Assembly: GCA_038211505.1 (NCBI GenBank)
Contig: JBBQVO010000089.1
Location: 1 to 13,316, forward strand
Direction: 5' to 3'
DNA from: JBBQVO01 sp038211505
GTDB taxonomy: Bacteria; Chloroflexota; Dehalococcoidia; DSTF01; JACRBR01
DNA length: 13,316 bases
Shown here: piece after piece, positions 6,871 to 13,316 of the stretch
How the letters are laid out: each line of letters opens with the position of its first letter
Position numbering within the stretch: the stretch's first letter is position 1
The notes under the pieces: model-generated
Database searches by the model: none
Told to the model about the DNA's origin: nothing
The model's input: only the letters and a program-made list of their open reading frames with translations
Translations under genes and position numbers: made by a program

Positions 6871-7269
6871 CTATTGCTTCTCCAAAAGCCCGGACTCGTC
6901 GGAACCGAGTTGGACCGCCCCGAAGAGCCACCACTTGCGCTCGACAGACCAATTACAGCCTCCTCGAAGAGTCGCGAAGTCTGGCCGGATGTCCCCACGT
7001 CCGTCGTTGACGCCAAGACATCCAAACAGAGCAATCCTCTCCGCGTGAGCATCCCAAATCCAGGTCCCGCTGTTCTCGACGGTCGCGCCGCTCGCGTCGA
7101 CGCGCACGCTTTGCTTGAACGTGCCATCTTTGGCAATCGTCACCCGCTCGGTTCCCGAATGGTATTTTGCGACGTAATCGCCGTAGACGTCTGACATCCC
7201 GATGTGCCTCCCGCACGCAGGGTTGAGGATCACGAACGAAGCCAATACGAGTCCGAAGAAGAACCTCAA
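6871..7269 (-). CDS. Small secreted lipoprotein-like hypothetical protein
   Basis: A 132-aa protein with a short hydrophobic signal (residues 2-15) ending in LNPAC, so C19 may be a lipidated cysteine; the -3 position is not ideal for a lipobox. The mature part reads VYGDYVAKYHSGTERVTIAKDGTF, then NSGTWIWD, RIALFGCLGVNDG, PDFATLRGGCNWSVE and FGAVQLGSDE. This resembles a widespread family of uncharacterised bacterial lipoproteins with a GTERVTLxxDGTF-like beta-sheet core; no function is known. The start is taken as TTG at 7269, since GAGGT lies eight bases before it and the signal peptide then begins directly; a TTG at 7296 would add nine polar residues. The gene and its flanks are noticeably AT-richer than the neighbours, which suggests recent acquisition. 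It is transcribed away from the oxidoreductase gene. Confidence 0.7.
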   Translation of the reverse strand: MRFFFGLVLASFVILNPACGRHIGMSDVYGDYVAKYHSGTERVTIAKDGTFKQSVRVDASGATVENSGTWIWDAHAERIALFGCLGVNDGRGDIRPDFATLRGGCNWSVERKWWLFGAVQLGSDESGLLEKQ

Positions 7270-7525
7270 ATTAGTCGACCTCGATCTTGTTGCCAACTCA
7301 TTGTGGGAGCCCTGTCGGGCTTATTGCCACGCCCTTGTGGCTGTCAGCTGCCACTCCAAACATTATTGTCGGTCACATCTTCAGATCCCATTGGGTTTAG
7401 TTCGTCTCTGAATGAACCCGTCGCAGCAGGCGGACAGAGAAGGAATGACGGCGCGGCTGCCAGCGACGATGTGGGCGGTCTTGTTGTCGGCTCGTGGTAC
7501 CGTCCACGGAATGTGGAGGTGCATC
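7270..7525. other. Divergent intergenic region between lipoprotein and LLM oxidoreductase genes
   Basis: This 256-nt region separates two genes transcribed away from each other, so promoters for both should lie here. It is AT-richer than the surroundings up to about 7420. No -35/-10 pair of good quality was recognised on either strand. The plus-strand frame stays open from 7412, but the first 38 codons look non-coding (see the start choice of the LLM gene). Confidence 0.4.
7515..7520 (+). promoter_or_regulatory. Shine-Dalgarno site fixing the GTG start of the LLM oxidoreductase
   Basis: GGAGGT stands five bases before GTG at 7526. The earlier in-frame ATG codons (7412, 7445, 7511) lack such a site, and the residues they would add do not match the start of the family. 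Confidence 0.65.
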
Positions 7526-8548
7526 GTGGCGAACAAGCCGAAGTATTGGGGGACGGTTACGCCGTTGGCGGCGCCGGTGTTGACGGCGCAGGCGGCGACG
7601 ATGGAGGCGATGGGGCTGGAGGGGTTGTTTGCGCCTCAGGTGTACGGGCCGCCGTTCATCCCGCTGGCGGTGGCAGCGGGCGCGACGCAGCGGCTGCGGC
7701 TGGCGACGGGGATCGCGCTGGCGTTCGCGCGCAGCCCGTTCGAGACGGCGACGGCGGCGATGGACATGGATCGCATCAGCAACGGCCGCTTCACGCTCGG
7801 GCTCGGGACGAGCGTGAAGTCGTGGAACGAAGGCTTCTTCGGCGTCGAGTACGGCAAGCCGCTGGCGCACATGCGCGAGGTCGTCGAGATCGTACGGCTG
7901 ATCATCGCCAAGAGTGATACGGGCGAGCTGACGCGCTACGACGGCGCCTACCATCATCTCGACTTCAGCGAGTTCAACCCGCTGGCCGCGCCCGTGCGCA
8001 CCGAGATCCCGATCTGGATCGCCGGCCTGCGAACGCCGTTGATCCGGCTCGCGGCGGAGATCGCGGACGGGATCATCGGTCATCCGATCTGGTCGATCGA
8101 GTGGGCGACGTCGAAGGTGATGGACGACGTGAAGGCGGGGTTGGCGAAGGCGGGGAAGCAGCGGTCGGACGTCGAATTCAACATGTGGCTGTTCGTCGCG
8201 CCGAACAACGACCGCAAGCAGGCGATCGAGGATGCGCGGGCGACGGTGGCGTTCTACGCCGGCATCGAGCAGTACGAGGACTACTTCGCCGCGCACGGGT
8301 TCGCGAGTGAGGCGCGGGCGATGCAGGAGGGCGTGAAGCGCGGCGACTATCGCAGCGTGAAGCATCTGGTGACGGACGAGATGGCGCAGACATTCGTCAT
8401 CTGCGGCACGCCCGACGAAGTGCGCGCCCGTGTCAACGCGATCTGGGAGCACGCGGATAGCGCGACACTCGTGCCGCCGACGTACGATCTCGATGTGCGC
8501 GCGCTGCTAGCGTACGGCGCGCGGATCGCGGAGATCTTCTATCAGTAA
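7526..8548 (+). CDS. LLM-class (luciferase-like) flavin/F420-dependent oxidoreductase
   Basis: A 340-aa protein with the bacterial luciferase-like TIM-barrel pattern. MANKPKYWGTVTPLAAPVLT leads into AATMEAMGLEGLFAPQVYG, then RLRLATGIALAFARSPFETA, MDRISNGRFTLGLGTS (a hallmark of the family) and HMREVVEIVRLI. IPIWIAGLRTPLIRLAAEIADGIIGHP is the second conserved block, and a C-terminal CGTPDEVRARV segment follows. Such enzymes are cytoplasmic and use reduced FMN or F420H2; the cofactor cannot be decided here, although F420 is common in GC-rich lineages. The substrate is unknown. The GTG start is set by GGAGGT five bases upstream. It appears monocistronic: the next gene is convergent, 54 nt away. 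The stop codon lies in a small tandem 14-base duplication. Confidence 0.9.
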   Translation: MANKPKYWGTVTPLAAPVLTAQAATMEAMGLEGLFAPQVYGPPFIPLAVAAGATQRLRLATGIALAFARSPFETATAAMDMDRISNGRFTLGLGTSVKSWNEGFFGVEYGKPLAHMREVVEIVRLIIAKSDTGELTRYDGAYHHLDFSEFNPLAAPVRTEIPIWIAGLRTPLIRLAAEIADGIIGHPIWSIEWATSKVMDDVKAGLAKAGKQRSDVEFNMWLFVAPNNDRKQAIEDARATVAFYAGIEQYEDYFAAHGFASEARAMQEGVKRGDYRSVKHLVTDEMAQTFVICGTPDEVRARVNAIWEHADSATLVPPTYDLDVRALLAYGARIAEIFYQ

Positions 8549-8570
8549 CGTGCGACCAGTAGCGTGCGAT
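8543..8570 (+). repeat. Tandem 14-base duplication over the LLM gene stop codon
   Basis: CAGTAACGTGCGAC (8543-8556) is followed directly by CAGTAGCGTGCGAT (8557-8570), 12 of 14 bases identical. The first copy carries the TAA stop of the oxidoreductase gene and the second a TAG at the same place. Confidence 0.75.
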
Positions 8571-8602
8571 GGAGATCGCCGAAGCACTGAAGCTGCGCGG
8601 GG

Positions 8603-9670
8603 CTACGTGTGGGCGTCGCGGAGGTGGCGGCGCAGGATGTCGTCGCCGAAGTCGCCGGCGGGGTCGCGCCAGACGGCGTGGATGTGGTTGGCGCCGTCCT
8701 GCGTGTTGTCGTATTCGACGAGAAAGCGCGTCGCTTGTAGGCGGTAGTAGTGACCCTCGCGCCGGCGCTCACTGCCGGCCCAGGCGAACGTCATCGCGTC
8801 GAGGCCGTCGTCGTCGATCCGCGCGCGCTCGATGGCGACGAGATCGGGCGGCAGGCGATCGACATACACATCGATCAGAGCCGACATGATCGCGCGCTGC
8901 GCCGGCGTCATCGACGATGCGGCGATGCCCTTGGGGCGCGCGCGCTCGAATCGCAGCGCCTCCAGCTGTTCCGGCGTCAGATCGTCGTAGCGCATCTGCT
9001 GCATTGGGCGCACGTCGCCCGGAAGTCGCGTCTCCGGCACGAGCGGCTCGTTCATCAGCACCATATCGGGTGGCGCGACGGGCGAGATTGTGGCGAGGCG
9101 CCGCTGATCGGCGTCGAGCGACAGCAGCAGTTCGCGGCCGAGATCTTCTTCCTCGCCGCAGGGCCGGATCACCGGCCGATCTCCGTGCTCGACTTCGGAC
9201 GGGTTGGCACCGAAGAAGATCGGCGTCGGCGAGACGATCGCGCCGCCGGCGATCGTGAAGTTGAGCGACACGTGATGCCCCTCGAAGCGCCATCCCCAGC
9301 GCGCATCGCCCGGCGCTCCGAACACGCTCACGAAGTAGCGGCCGGGATCGCGGGCGCCGCTGCGGGCGCGCTCCTCGATCTCGTCGAGGATGTTCTCAAG
9401 TGCGATGATCGAGGCGACGCGTGCGTAGCCCTGGAGGCTGAGGCCGGAGATGACGAGTTGATGCGCGAGCTTCTGCTGCCGCGCGGACATTTTGAGCAGC
9501 GGCAATCCGTGGAAGTCACGCGGAAAGTAGCCCCAGTTGCGCCGCTCGTCCTCGCCGTCGAATGCGAAGTTCGCCGCGGCCCGCTGCTCATCATCGAGCG
9601 CCGCGAGCCACGCCGCCGCCCCGTCGGCCATGCGATCGGCGGTCTGGATCCGCGATGCGCTAGTGTTCAC
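8603..9670 (-). CDS. DUF3500 domain protein
   Basis: A 355-aa protein matching DUF3500 along its whole length: LAALDDEQRAAANFAF (22-37), WGYFP (46-50), GLSLQGYARVASIIALENIL (76-95), VFGAPGDARWGWRFEGHHVS (116-135) with SLNF next, PIFFGANPSEV, a central MTPAQRAIMSALIDVYVDRL block, FAWAGS, and HYYRLQATRFLVEYDNTQ (to 324) followed by ANHIHAVWRD and DFGDDIL. The function of the family is not established; conserved histidines (H132, H133, H329, H331) and acidic residues hint at a metal or hydrolytic site, which is inference. GTG at 9670 was chosen because family members begin with a helix like IQTADRMADGAAAWL before LAALD; an ATG at 9631 is the alternative, and neither has a strong ribosome site. 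It starts 16 nt after the VanW gene ends, so the two are probably co-transcribed. Confidence 0.88.
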   Translation of the reverse strand: MNTSASRIQTADRMADGAAAWLAALDDEQRAAANFAFDGEDERRNWGYFPRDFHGLPLLKMSARQQKLAHQLVISGLSLQGYARVASIIALENILDEIEERARSGARDPGRYFVSVFGAPGDARWGWRFEGHHVSLNFTIAGGAIVSPTPIFFGANPSEVEHGDRPVIRPCGEEEDLGRELLLSLDADQRRLATISPVAPPDMVLMNEPLVPETRLPGDVRPMQQMRYDDLTPEQLEALRFERARPKGIAASSMTPAQRAIMSALIDVYVDRLPPDLVAIERARIDDDGLDAMTFAWAGSERRREGHYYRLQATRFLVEYDNTQDGANHIHAVWRDPAGDFGDDILRRHLRDAHT

Positions 9671-9686
9671 GCCGCAGCGTAACAAC

Positions 9687-10538
9687 TCAGACGCCGAGTC
9701 GCTCTCGACGCGGCACCGCATGATGCACGCTCCACCCGAGATCGTCGACGTGGCATCCGGCGCGACTCCGAACAATGCGGCGCGTGCGGATCCGCATGCC
9801 ACACTGCCCGTCGTCGTCGATCATGCGTTCGTCAGGACTTAGCGTCGCGTCGGGAACCGTCGATGTCGGCGGGGTCATGTACTCCGGCGGAGATACGCAG
9901 ATCTCGACGCACAACGAAGTCGCGTCCTTCGCGCAGATCCGCGCCTCAACAGTTCGATCCCCGGCGGAGGCGTGCATGATCAACGAGACGTTCGAGTCGT
10001 TGCGGAAGCGCAAGTCGATGTAGGCGAACTCGACCGATGCGTCGCGCCCGAGTTCGAAGTACCTTCTCGCGCCGTAGGTATCGACGCTATGGCATTGCCG
10101 CTCAACGATCGTCATGCCGCTCAGCAGCGCCACGTTGTAGAGGAGCGTCGACGCCAGACAGAGAGCGCCGCCGGTCTCTTCGGTGAGCTTGCGGTTCTTG
10201 AGCGCCGCGGCGGGCAAGAAGCCGGCGGCGCGGGTCGGCCGTCCGACAGCGCGCCAGAACGAGAACGTCTCGCCCGGCGCGATGACGGTTCCGTCGATTC
10301 GCTCCAGCGCGAGCGCAATATTGGTGCGCTTGCCCGCGAACCGCGCTTCCTGCCCTGGATAACAGAGCAGCGGCCGCGCGTAGGCCGCGACCTCGTGCGT
10401 GAATGCTTCGGCAGGGTCGCGCTTGTTCGCGAACGCTATGTGATGCTGGCGATCGTTGATGAGCCGGCGCGCAAGACGGAGCCGCCAGCGCACGGCGAAC
10501 GGAACTACGGTTCGAAGAATCGGCCGCAACCTGCGCAC
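9687..10538 (-). CDS. VanW family protein (YoaR-like)
   Basis: A 283-aa protein with the VanW domain: NIALALERIDGTVIAPGETF leading into GETFSFWRAVGRPT (89-102), ETGGALCLASTLLYNVALLS (121-140), IVERQCHSVD (144-153), and YIDLRFRNDSNVSLIMHAS (173-191). The N-terminus is basic (MRRLRPILRTVVPFAVRWRL) with no clear signal peptide. VanW was named from vancomycin-resistance clusters, but the domain is widespread and its activity is unproven; no other van gene is present, so resistance should not be assumed. Variant: GGALCLAS stands where GGGLCQLS is typical. The start chosen is GTG at 10538 (GGAG six bases before); GTG at 10550 would add MERD. A TATAAT box lies about 30 bases ahead. DUF3500 follows as the second gene. 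Confidence 0.86.
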   Translation of the reverse strand: MRRLRPILRTVVPFAVRWRLRLARRLINDRQHHIAFANKRDPAEAFTHEVAAYARPLLCYPGQEARFAGKRTNIALALERIDGTVIAPGETFSFWRAVGRPTRAAGFLPAAALKNRKLTEETGGALCLASTLLYNVALLSGMTIVERQCHSVDTYGARRYFELGRDASVEFAYIDLRFRNDSNVSLIMHASAGDRTVEARICAKDATSLCVEICVSPPEYMTPPTSTVPDATLSPDERMIDDDGQCGMRIRTRRIVRSRAGCHVDDLGWSVHHAVPRRERLGV

Positions 10539-10566
10539 ATCGCGCTCCACCGCCCTGCCGCGACTG

Positions 10567-10572
10567 ATTATA
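10567..10572 (-). promoter_or_regulatory. -10 box (TATAAT) of the VanW-DUF3500 pair
   Basis: A perfect TATAAT on the minus strand in an otherwise GC-rich region. The base 17 nt upstream starts TGGCGG, a poor -35 match. Transcription would start near 10560, giving a short leader of about 20 nt before the GTG at 10538. Confidence 0.5.
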
Positions 10573-10684
10573 GGATTCTAAGGTGCAGTCCGCCACGTTC
10601 TTTGGGCGCGGGGAGTGGCGACGGCGGGTACGCAGCGCGAGCGCCCACCAGATGCTCGGGCGAGTGGTCGTCCGCGCGACGGTG

Positions 10685-11038
10685 TCAGCGCTTCTTCTTG
10701 CGCTTGGCGGGTGGCTTGGCGGCGCCGGCGACGTAGGCGCGGGACGCATCGATGGCGGCGCGGACGTCGGTGATGTTCTCGGCGGTGACGGGCACGCTCA
10801 TCCACTCGCCGAAGCCGCGGCCCTGCGGGCCTGTGAACGGCGACGATCCGAGTGTGCGCATCAGGTCGTCGTGGCCATCGCGCGGCGTCTTCACGACAAC
10901 GCCCTCGGGCATCCAGAACGCGAACATGCGGCCGCGGACGAGAAACGCCGTGCTACCCATCATGTTGCGCGTCGTCGTCTCCGGCGCGCCGCTCAGCGAC
11001 GGCAGCAGTTGCTCTTTGAGTTCTTCAGGAATGGCCAT
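10685..11038 (-). CDS. TfoX N-terminal domain protein
   Basis: A 117-aa protein: MAIPEELKEQLLPSLSG, RNMMGSTAFLVRGRMFAFW (24-42), VVVKTPRDGHDDLMRTLGSS, then GRGFGEWMSVPV (72-83) and a C-terminal helix DVRAAIDASRAYVAG with a lysine/arginine tail KRKKKR. The MMG-x-AFLV-x-GRMFAF block and the GEWxxVP block are the signature of the TfoX/Sxy N-terminal domain. Full TfoX regulates competence in gammaproteobacteria, but standalone N-terminal-domain proteins like this one are common and uncharacterised, so a competence role is not implied. The length fits a single domain without the TfoX C-terminal part. It is a lone gene: sucC lies 248 nt upstream across a repeat-rich spacer and the VanW gene starts 146 nt downstream. 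Confidence 0.78.
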   Translation of the reverse strand: MAIPEELKEQLLPSLSGAPETTTRNMMGSTAFLVRGRMFAFWMPEGVVVKTPRDGHDDLMRTLGSSPFTGPQGRGFGEWMSVPVTAENITDVRAAIDASRAYVAGAAKPPAKRKKKR

Positions 11039-11286
11039 ATTAGTTCTTCGTTCGTTGTGAGTCGATTGCCGTTCGTTTCGCGTACGCGTCGTGGTCGTGA
11101 GTCGTTCGCATCACTCCAAACGCCGCAGCTGTGACTCGTGACCAAGCGACCTAACCCCCGGCCCCTTCCCGATACGGGAAAGGAGAGATTGTGGTCGAAG
11201 TCGTCGCCAGACTCCGAACGCCCTCACCCTTCTGTGTCCCTCTGTGCTCTCTGTGGATCGCCCCTTCGTGTCCCTTGGTGGAAGAC
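11039..11286. other. Repeat-rich spacer between sucC and the TfoX-domain gene
   Basis: Three kinds of sequence fill this gap. TGGTCGTGAGTCGTT at 11092-11106 shares 14 of 15 bases with the tandem repeat before the capsid gene, and an imperfect inverted copy, GACTCGTGACCA, lies at 11133-11144. A small hairpin with arms CCTTCCCG and CGGGAAAGG occupies 11164-11183. Short TGTG-rich units stand at about 11231-11255 (CTGTGTCCCTCTGTGC onward) and 11263-11281 (TTCGTGTCCCTTGGTGG). Dispersed sequences of this style are seen in many bacterial genomes; none looks coding. Confidence 0.6.
11164..11183. repeat. Small inverted repeat (hairpin) in the sucC downstream spacer
   Basis: Arms CCTTCCCG (11164-11171) and CGGGAAAGG (11175-11183) pair around an ATA loop with one bulged A. 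It lies about 100 nt past the sucC stop and has no T run on either side, so it is more likely part of a dispersed repeat than a terminator. Confidence 0.55.
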
Positions 11287-12453
11287 CTACGCGGCTCGGG
11301 CAGCTTCTACGGCTTTCTTGGCGGCGTCGCCGAGATCTTCGGCGCGGATGACCGGCAGGCCGCTCTCCTTGATGAGCCGATCGCCTTCTTCAACATTCGT
11401 GCCGGCGAGACGCGCGATGACGGGGATCGCGGTGGGCATCTGGCGTTGCGCTTCGATGATGCCCTGGGCGATCACGTCGACGCGCGCCATGCCGCCGAAG
11501 ATGTTGACGAGAATCGCCTTCACGTTCGAGTCGCTGGCGATGATCTTGAGCGCGTCGACGACCTTGTTCACGTCGTTCGCCGTCGCGATATCGAGGAAGT
11601 TCGCGGGCTCGCCGCCGGCGAACTTGATGCTGTCCATCGTCGCCATCGCCAGGCCGGCGCCGTTGACGAGGCAGCCGATGTTGCCGTCGAGCTTGATGAA
11701 GTTGTTGATGCCCTTCTCCGCCGCCTCGACCTCGGCCGGATCTTCCTCGTCCTTGTCGCGGAGCTCCTCGATTTCCGGATGGCGGAAGAGGGCGTTGTCG
11801 TCGAAGTTCATCTTGGCGTCGAGGGCGAGCACGCGGCCGTCCTTCGTCGTGACGAGCGGATTGATCTCGGCCAGCGACGCATCCTTGGCGATGAAGGCGT
11901 TGTAGAGGCCGGTCATCAGCTTCGATGCCTGCTTCATCTCGTCGGCGCTGAGGCCGAGCGAGAAGCAGAGCTCGCGCGCCAGGTGCGGCTGGAAGCCGGT
12001 GACTGGATCGATCGTCACGCGGAAGATGGCGTCGGGAGTCTTCGAGGCGACTTCCTCGATCTCCATGCCCCCCGCCGCGCTTGCCATCATGACCGCGCGG
12101 CCGGTGGCGCCGTCGATCAGCGCAGCGAGGTACAGCTCGCGGTCGATTGGCATCTGCTCCTCGATGAGGACGGTTTTCACCTTCTGGCCCTGCGGCCCCG
12201 TCTGATGCGTGATCAGCTGCATGCCCATGATCTGGCCGAAGGTCTGCGCCGCTTCGTCGGCGGAGTTCGCCAGCTTGACGCCGCCGCCCTTGCCGCGGCC
12301 GCCGGCGTGGATCTGCGCTTTCACGACCACTTTGCCGCCGAGTTCGTTCGCGATCGCCTTCGCTTCGTCGGCCGACTTCGCCACGCGCCCCTTCGGGACC
12401 GGCACGCCGAACTGCGCGAGGATCTGCTTCGCCTGGTATTCGTGAATCTTCAT
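11287..12453 (-). CDS. sucC: Succinate-CoA ligase (ADP/GDP-forming) subunit beta
   Basis: A 388-aa protein, the same length as Escherichia coli SucC. The TCA-cycle enzyme interconverts succinyl-CoA and succinate with nucleoside-triphosphate formation in the cytoplasm, working with the alpha subunit SucD. Visible features are MKIHEYQAKQIL at the start, the ATP-grasp residues K45, GRG (52-54), E99 and E106, metal ligands N198 (AEINPL) and D212 (LDAKMNFDDNALFR), GCLVNGAGLAMATMD (260-274), substrate-contacting N285 and the VNIFGG loop (316-321). Oddity: after NFLD the usual V-G-G-G-A stretch is I-A-T-A-N (289-293). The ATG at 12453 has GGAG five bases before it. No sucD gene lies directly up- or downstream, although sucC and sucD are normally adjacent. 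Its own promoter was not recognised. Malate-CoA ligase beta is a less likely alternative. Confidence 0.95.
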   Translation of the reverse strand: MKIHEYQAKQILAQFGVPVPKGRVAKSADEAKAIANELGGKVVVKAQIHAGGRGKGGGVKLANSADEAAQTFGQIMGMQLITHQTGPQGQKVKTVLIEEQMPIDRELYLAALIDGATGRAVMMASAAGGMEIEEVASKTPDAIFRVTIDPVTGFQPHLARELCFSLGLSADEMKQASKLMTGLYNAFIAKDASLAEINPLVTTKDGRVLALDAKMNFDDNALFRHPEIEELRDKDEEDPAEVEAAEKGINNFIKLDGNIGCLVNGAGLAMATMDSIKFAGGEPANFLDIATANDVNKVVDALKIIASDSNVKAILVNIFGGMARVDVIAQGIIEAQRQMPTAIPVIARLAGTNVEEGDRLIKESGLPVIRAEDLGDAAKKAVEAARAA

Positions 12454-12816
12454 CGAGTCTCCGGTCAGATGTCGTCGGGGACGCACGGGCGTCGCGTGAT
12501 TGTCGCGATCGCGCTGGTGAGGGGCAAGCGAGCCACCGGTCGGAGACGTGCTGGGCGGCCACGCCGTGCGGACGAGACGATGAACGTTCGGGCTGGTCGA
12601 GCACAATGACAGTTCTGGTGCGCTCGGAATGACTGTTGACTGCGGACTTCGAAGGCTGGCCAGCGATCTTCGGCCGCCTGATGAGTGCCGTTCTCGAAGA
12701 GATTCTTCACTGCGTTCAGAATGACAGTCGGCCGAGGCTCTCAAGGGCAATGATAGTGGTCCTCTCGGTGTACACTCAGCACACACACCGTCCCGCCCGC
12801 GGAGACAAACGAACCG
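12454..12816. other. Divergent intergenic region with dispersed-repeat remnants
   Basis: This 363-nt gap lies between sucC (leftward) and the 145-aa gene (rightward) and should hold both promoters. A TACACT box at 12771-12776 could be a -10 for the rightward gene, but its -35 region (CAATGA) is weak. The interval 12603-12760 is occupied by repeat-like sequence, listed separately. The part 12454-12600 is GC-rich with no recognised signal; no convincing gene was found. Confidence 0.5.
12699..12726. repeat. Dispersed intergenic repeat of the CHSERSEESL type
   Basis: The plus strand reads GAGATTCTTCACTGCGTTCA then GAATGACA. On the minus strand this translates in one frame as CHSERSEESL, a peptide familiar as an artefact of a repeat found in intergenic regions of many unrelated bacteria. 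A degenerate relative, TTCTGGTGCGCTCGGAATGA, stands at 12613-12632, and ATGACAGT recurs at 12605-12612 and 12721-12728. Confidence 0.7.
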
Positions 12817-13254
12817 ATGGACAACGCGTACCACCTCGATCACGATGCGATCCTGAAGACGGTTGCAACTGCCGATGTCGTCGCGTTCCGCTTCGTCACG
12901 GTGCCGATGCGCCTGCTCATCGATAACCGCTTTAGCGACGCCGACCCGCCGATGGTGAAGCTGGTGCCGAAGGTCAACAACGCCGAGGAGCGCTTCAAGA
13001 GCCTGAAGATCCTGCGGCCGCGCTTCCGGCTGCCGAACAAGATCAGCGCGATCTGGTGGCCACGCTACATCAACGGCCTCGTCGAAGCCGGCATCTGGCC
13101 CGCGATCGTGCGCCGCATCGTCGAGAACGGCTTCGACGCCGTGGGCGACGAGTGCGACGCGATGCTCACGGAGCTGCGCAGCATGGAGCGCCTCGAGATG
13201 GTGAACGCGATCGGCGGCGAAGGCTACAAGACGCTGTGGCCGGCGACGCGCTGA
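12817..13254 (+). CDS. Uncharacterised 145-aa protein
   Basis: Not recognised with confidence. The 145-aa protein starts MDNAYHLDHDAILKTVATAD and continues with VPMRLLIDNRF, MVKLVPKVNNAEERFKSLKI, LRPRFRLPNKISAIWWPRY and LVEAGIWPAIVRRIV; the rest is helical and ends EGYKTLWPATR. It has no signal peptide, membrane helix or cysteine pair. The arginine- and proline-rich centre (LRPRFRLP) and the tryptophans after it look like a conserved core, and I have an impression of similar small proteins in Chloroflexota, but no function is known. Codon use matches the genome (GC-rich third positions), which supports it being real. GGAG at 12801-12804 is 12 bases before the ATG, rather far. The next gene begins three bases after its stop, so the two may form an operon. 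Confidence 0.72.
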   Translation: MDNAYHLDHDAILKTVATADVVAFRFVTVPMRLLIDNRFSDADPPMVKLVPKVNNAEERFKSLKILRPRFRLPNKISAIWWPRYINGLVEAGIWPAIVRRIVENGFDAVGDECDAMLTELRSMERLEMVNAIGGEGYKTLWPATR

Positions 13255-13257
13255 TCC

Positions 13258-13316
13258 GTGGATCGCGCCCGCTTCATCAGCCTCGTCCACAGCGCACTGC
13301 GTGACGTTCCGGCTCC
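13258..13316 (+). CDS. Start of a further gene, cut off by the window edge
   Basis: A GTG three bases after the preceding stop opens a frame reading MDRARFISLVHSALRDVPA to the edge (19 codons visible). The opening pattern of aromatic and acidic residues resembles the start of small zinicin-like metallopeptidases (MxRERFExLVxxALDxLP), but too little is present to decide. The close spacing to the 145-aa gene suggests co-transcription. Confidence 0.4.
   Translation, partial: MDRARFISLVHSALRDVPA

Noticed and set aside
7397..8452. Long minus-strand open frame opposite the LLM oxidoreductase
   Set aside because: Arginine/histidine-rich shadow of a well-matched family member.
9687..10538. Vancomycin-resistance locus
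   Set aside because: Only a VanW-domain gene is present; no ligase, dehydrogenase, dipeptidase or two-component genes.
11164..11183. Terminator of sucC
   Set aside because: The stem is bulged and no T run follows in either direction.
11191..12609. Long open frame on the plus strand opposite sucC
   Set aside because: SucC on the other strand is unmistakable and full length; the opposing frame has no recognisable domain.

Overview
The window is GC-rich, tightly packed bacterial chromosome. It combines an F420/FMN luciferase-like oxidoreductase, a standalone sucC, an exported sulfite-oxidase-type molybdoenzyme, DUF2079 and DUF3500 proteins, and an intergenic repeat whose translation reads CHSERSEESL. 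Together these fit a Chloroflexota-like (or other deep-branching GC-rich) genome; that placement is inference, because no rRNA or other marker is present. No tRNA, rRNA, CRISPR array, transposase or integrase was seen.

Left part (1-4776, minus strand): a four-gene operon with overlapping ends. Its order of transcription is an aminotransferase fused to a TIGR04282/DUF2064-type transferase, a membrane cytochrome-like domain fused to a Tat-exported sulfite-oxidase-fold protein, a radical SAM protein with a SPASM-like C-terminus, and a DUF2079 membrane protein that runs off the left edge. ATGA and TGATG junctions couple the genes, so they probably serve one pathway. Its product is unknown. This is the best candidate for an undescribed system in the window.

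Middle-left (4777-6870, minus strand): a two-gene capsid module, with a coiled-coil scaffold-like protein followed by an HK97-type major capsid protein. An imperfect tandem 60/58-bp repeat sits in front of the capsid gene and a long hairpin follows it. No terminase, portal, protease or tail gene is nearby.

Middle (6871-10538): an AT-richer small lipoprotein gene (minus), an LLM-class flavin oxidoreductase (plus), then a VanW-domain gene followed 16 nt later by a DUF3500 gene (both minus). A TATAAT box precedes the VanW gene.

Right part (10685-13316): a TfoX N-terminal-domain protein (minus), a repeat-rich spacer, succinyl-CoA ligase beta subunit sucC (minus) without an adjacent sucD, a 363-nt spacer with repeat remnants, an unidentified 145-aa protein (plus), and the first 19 codons of another plus-strand gene.
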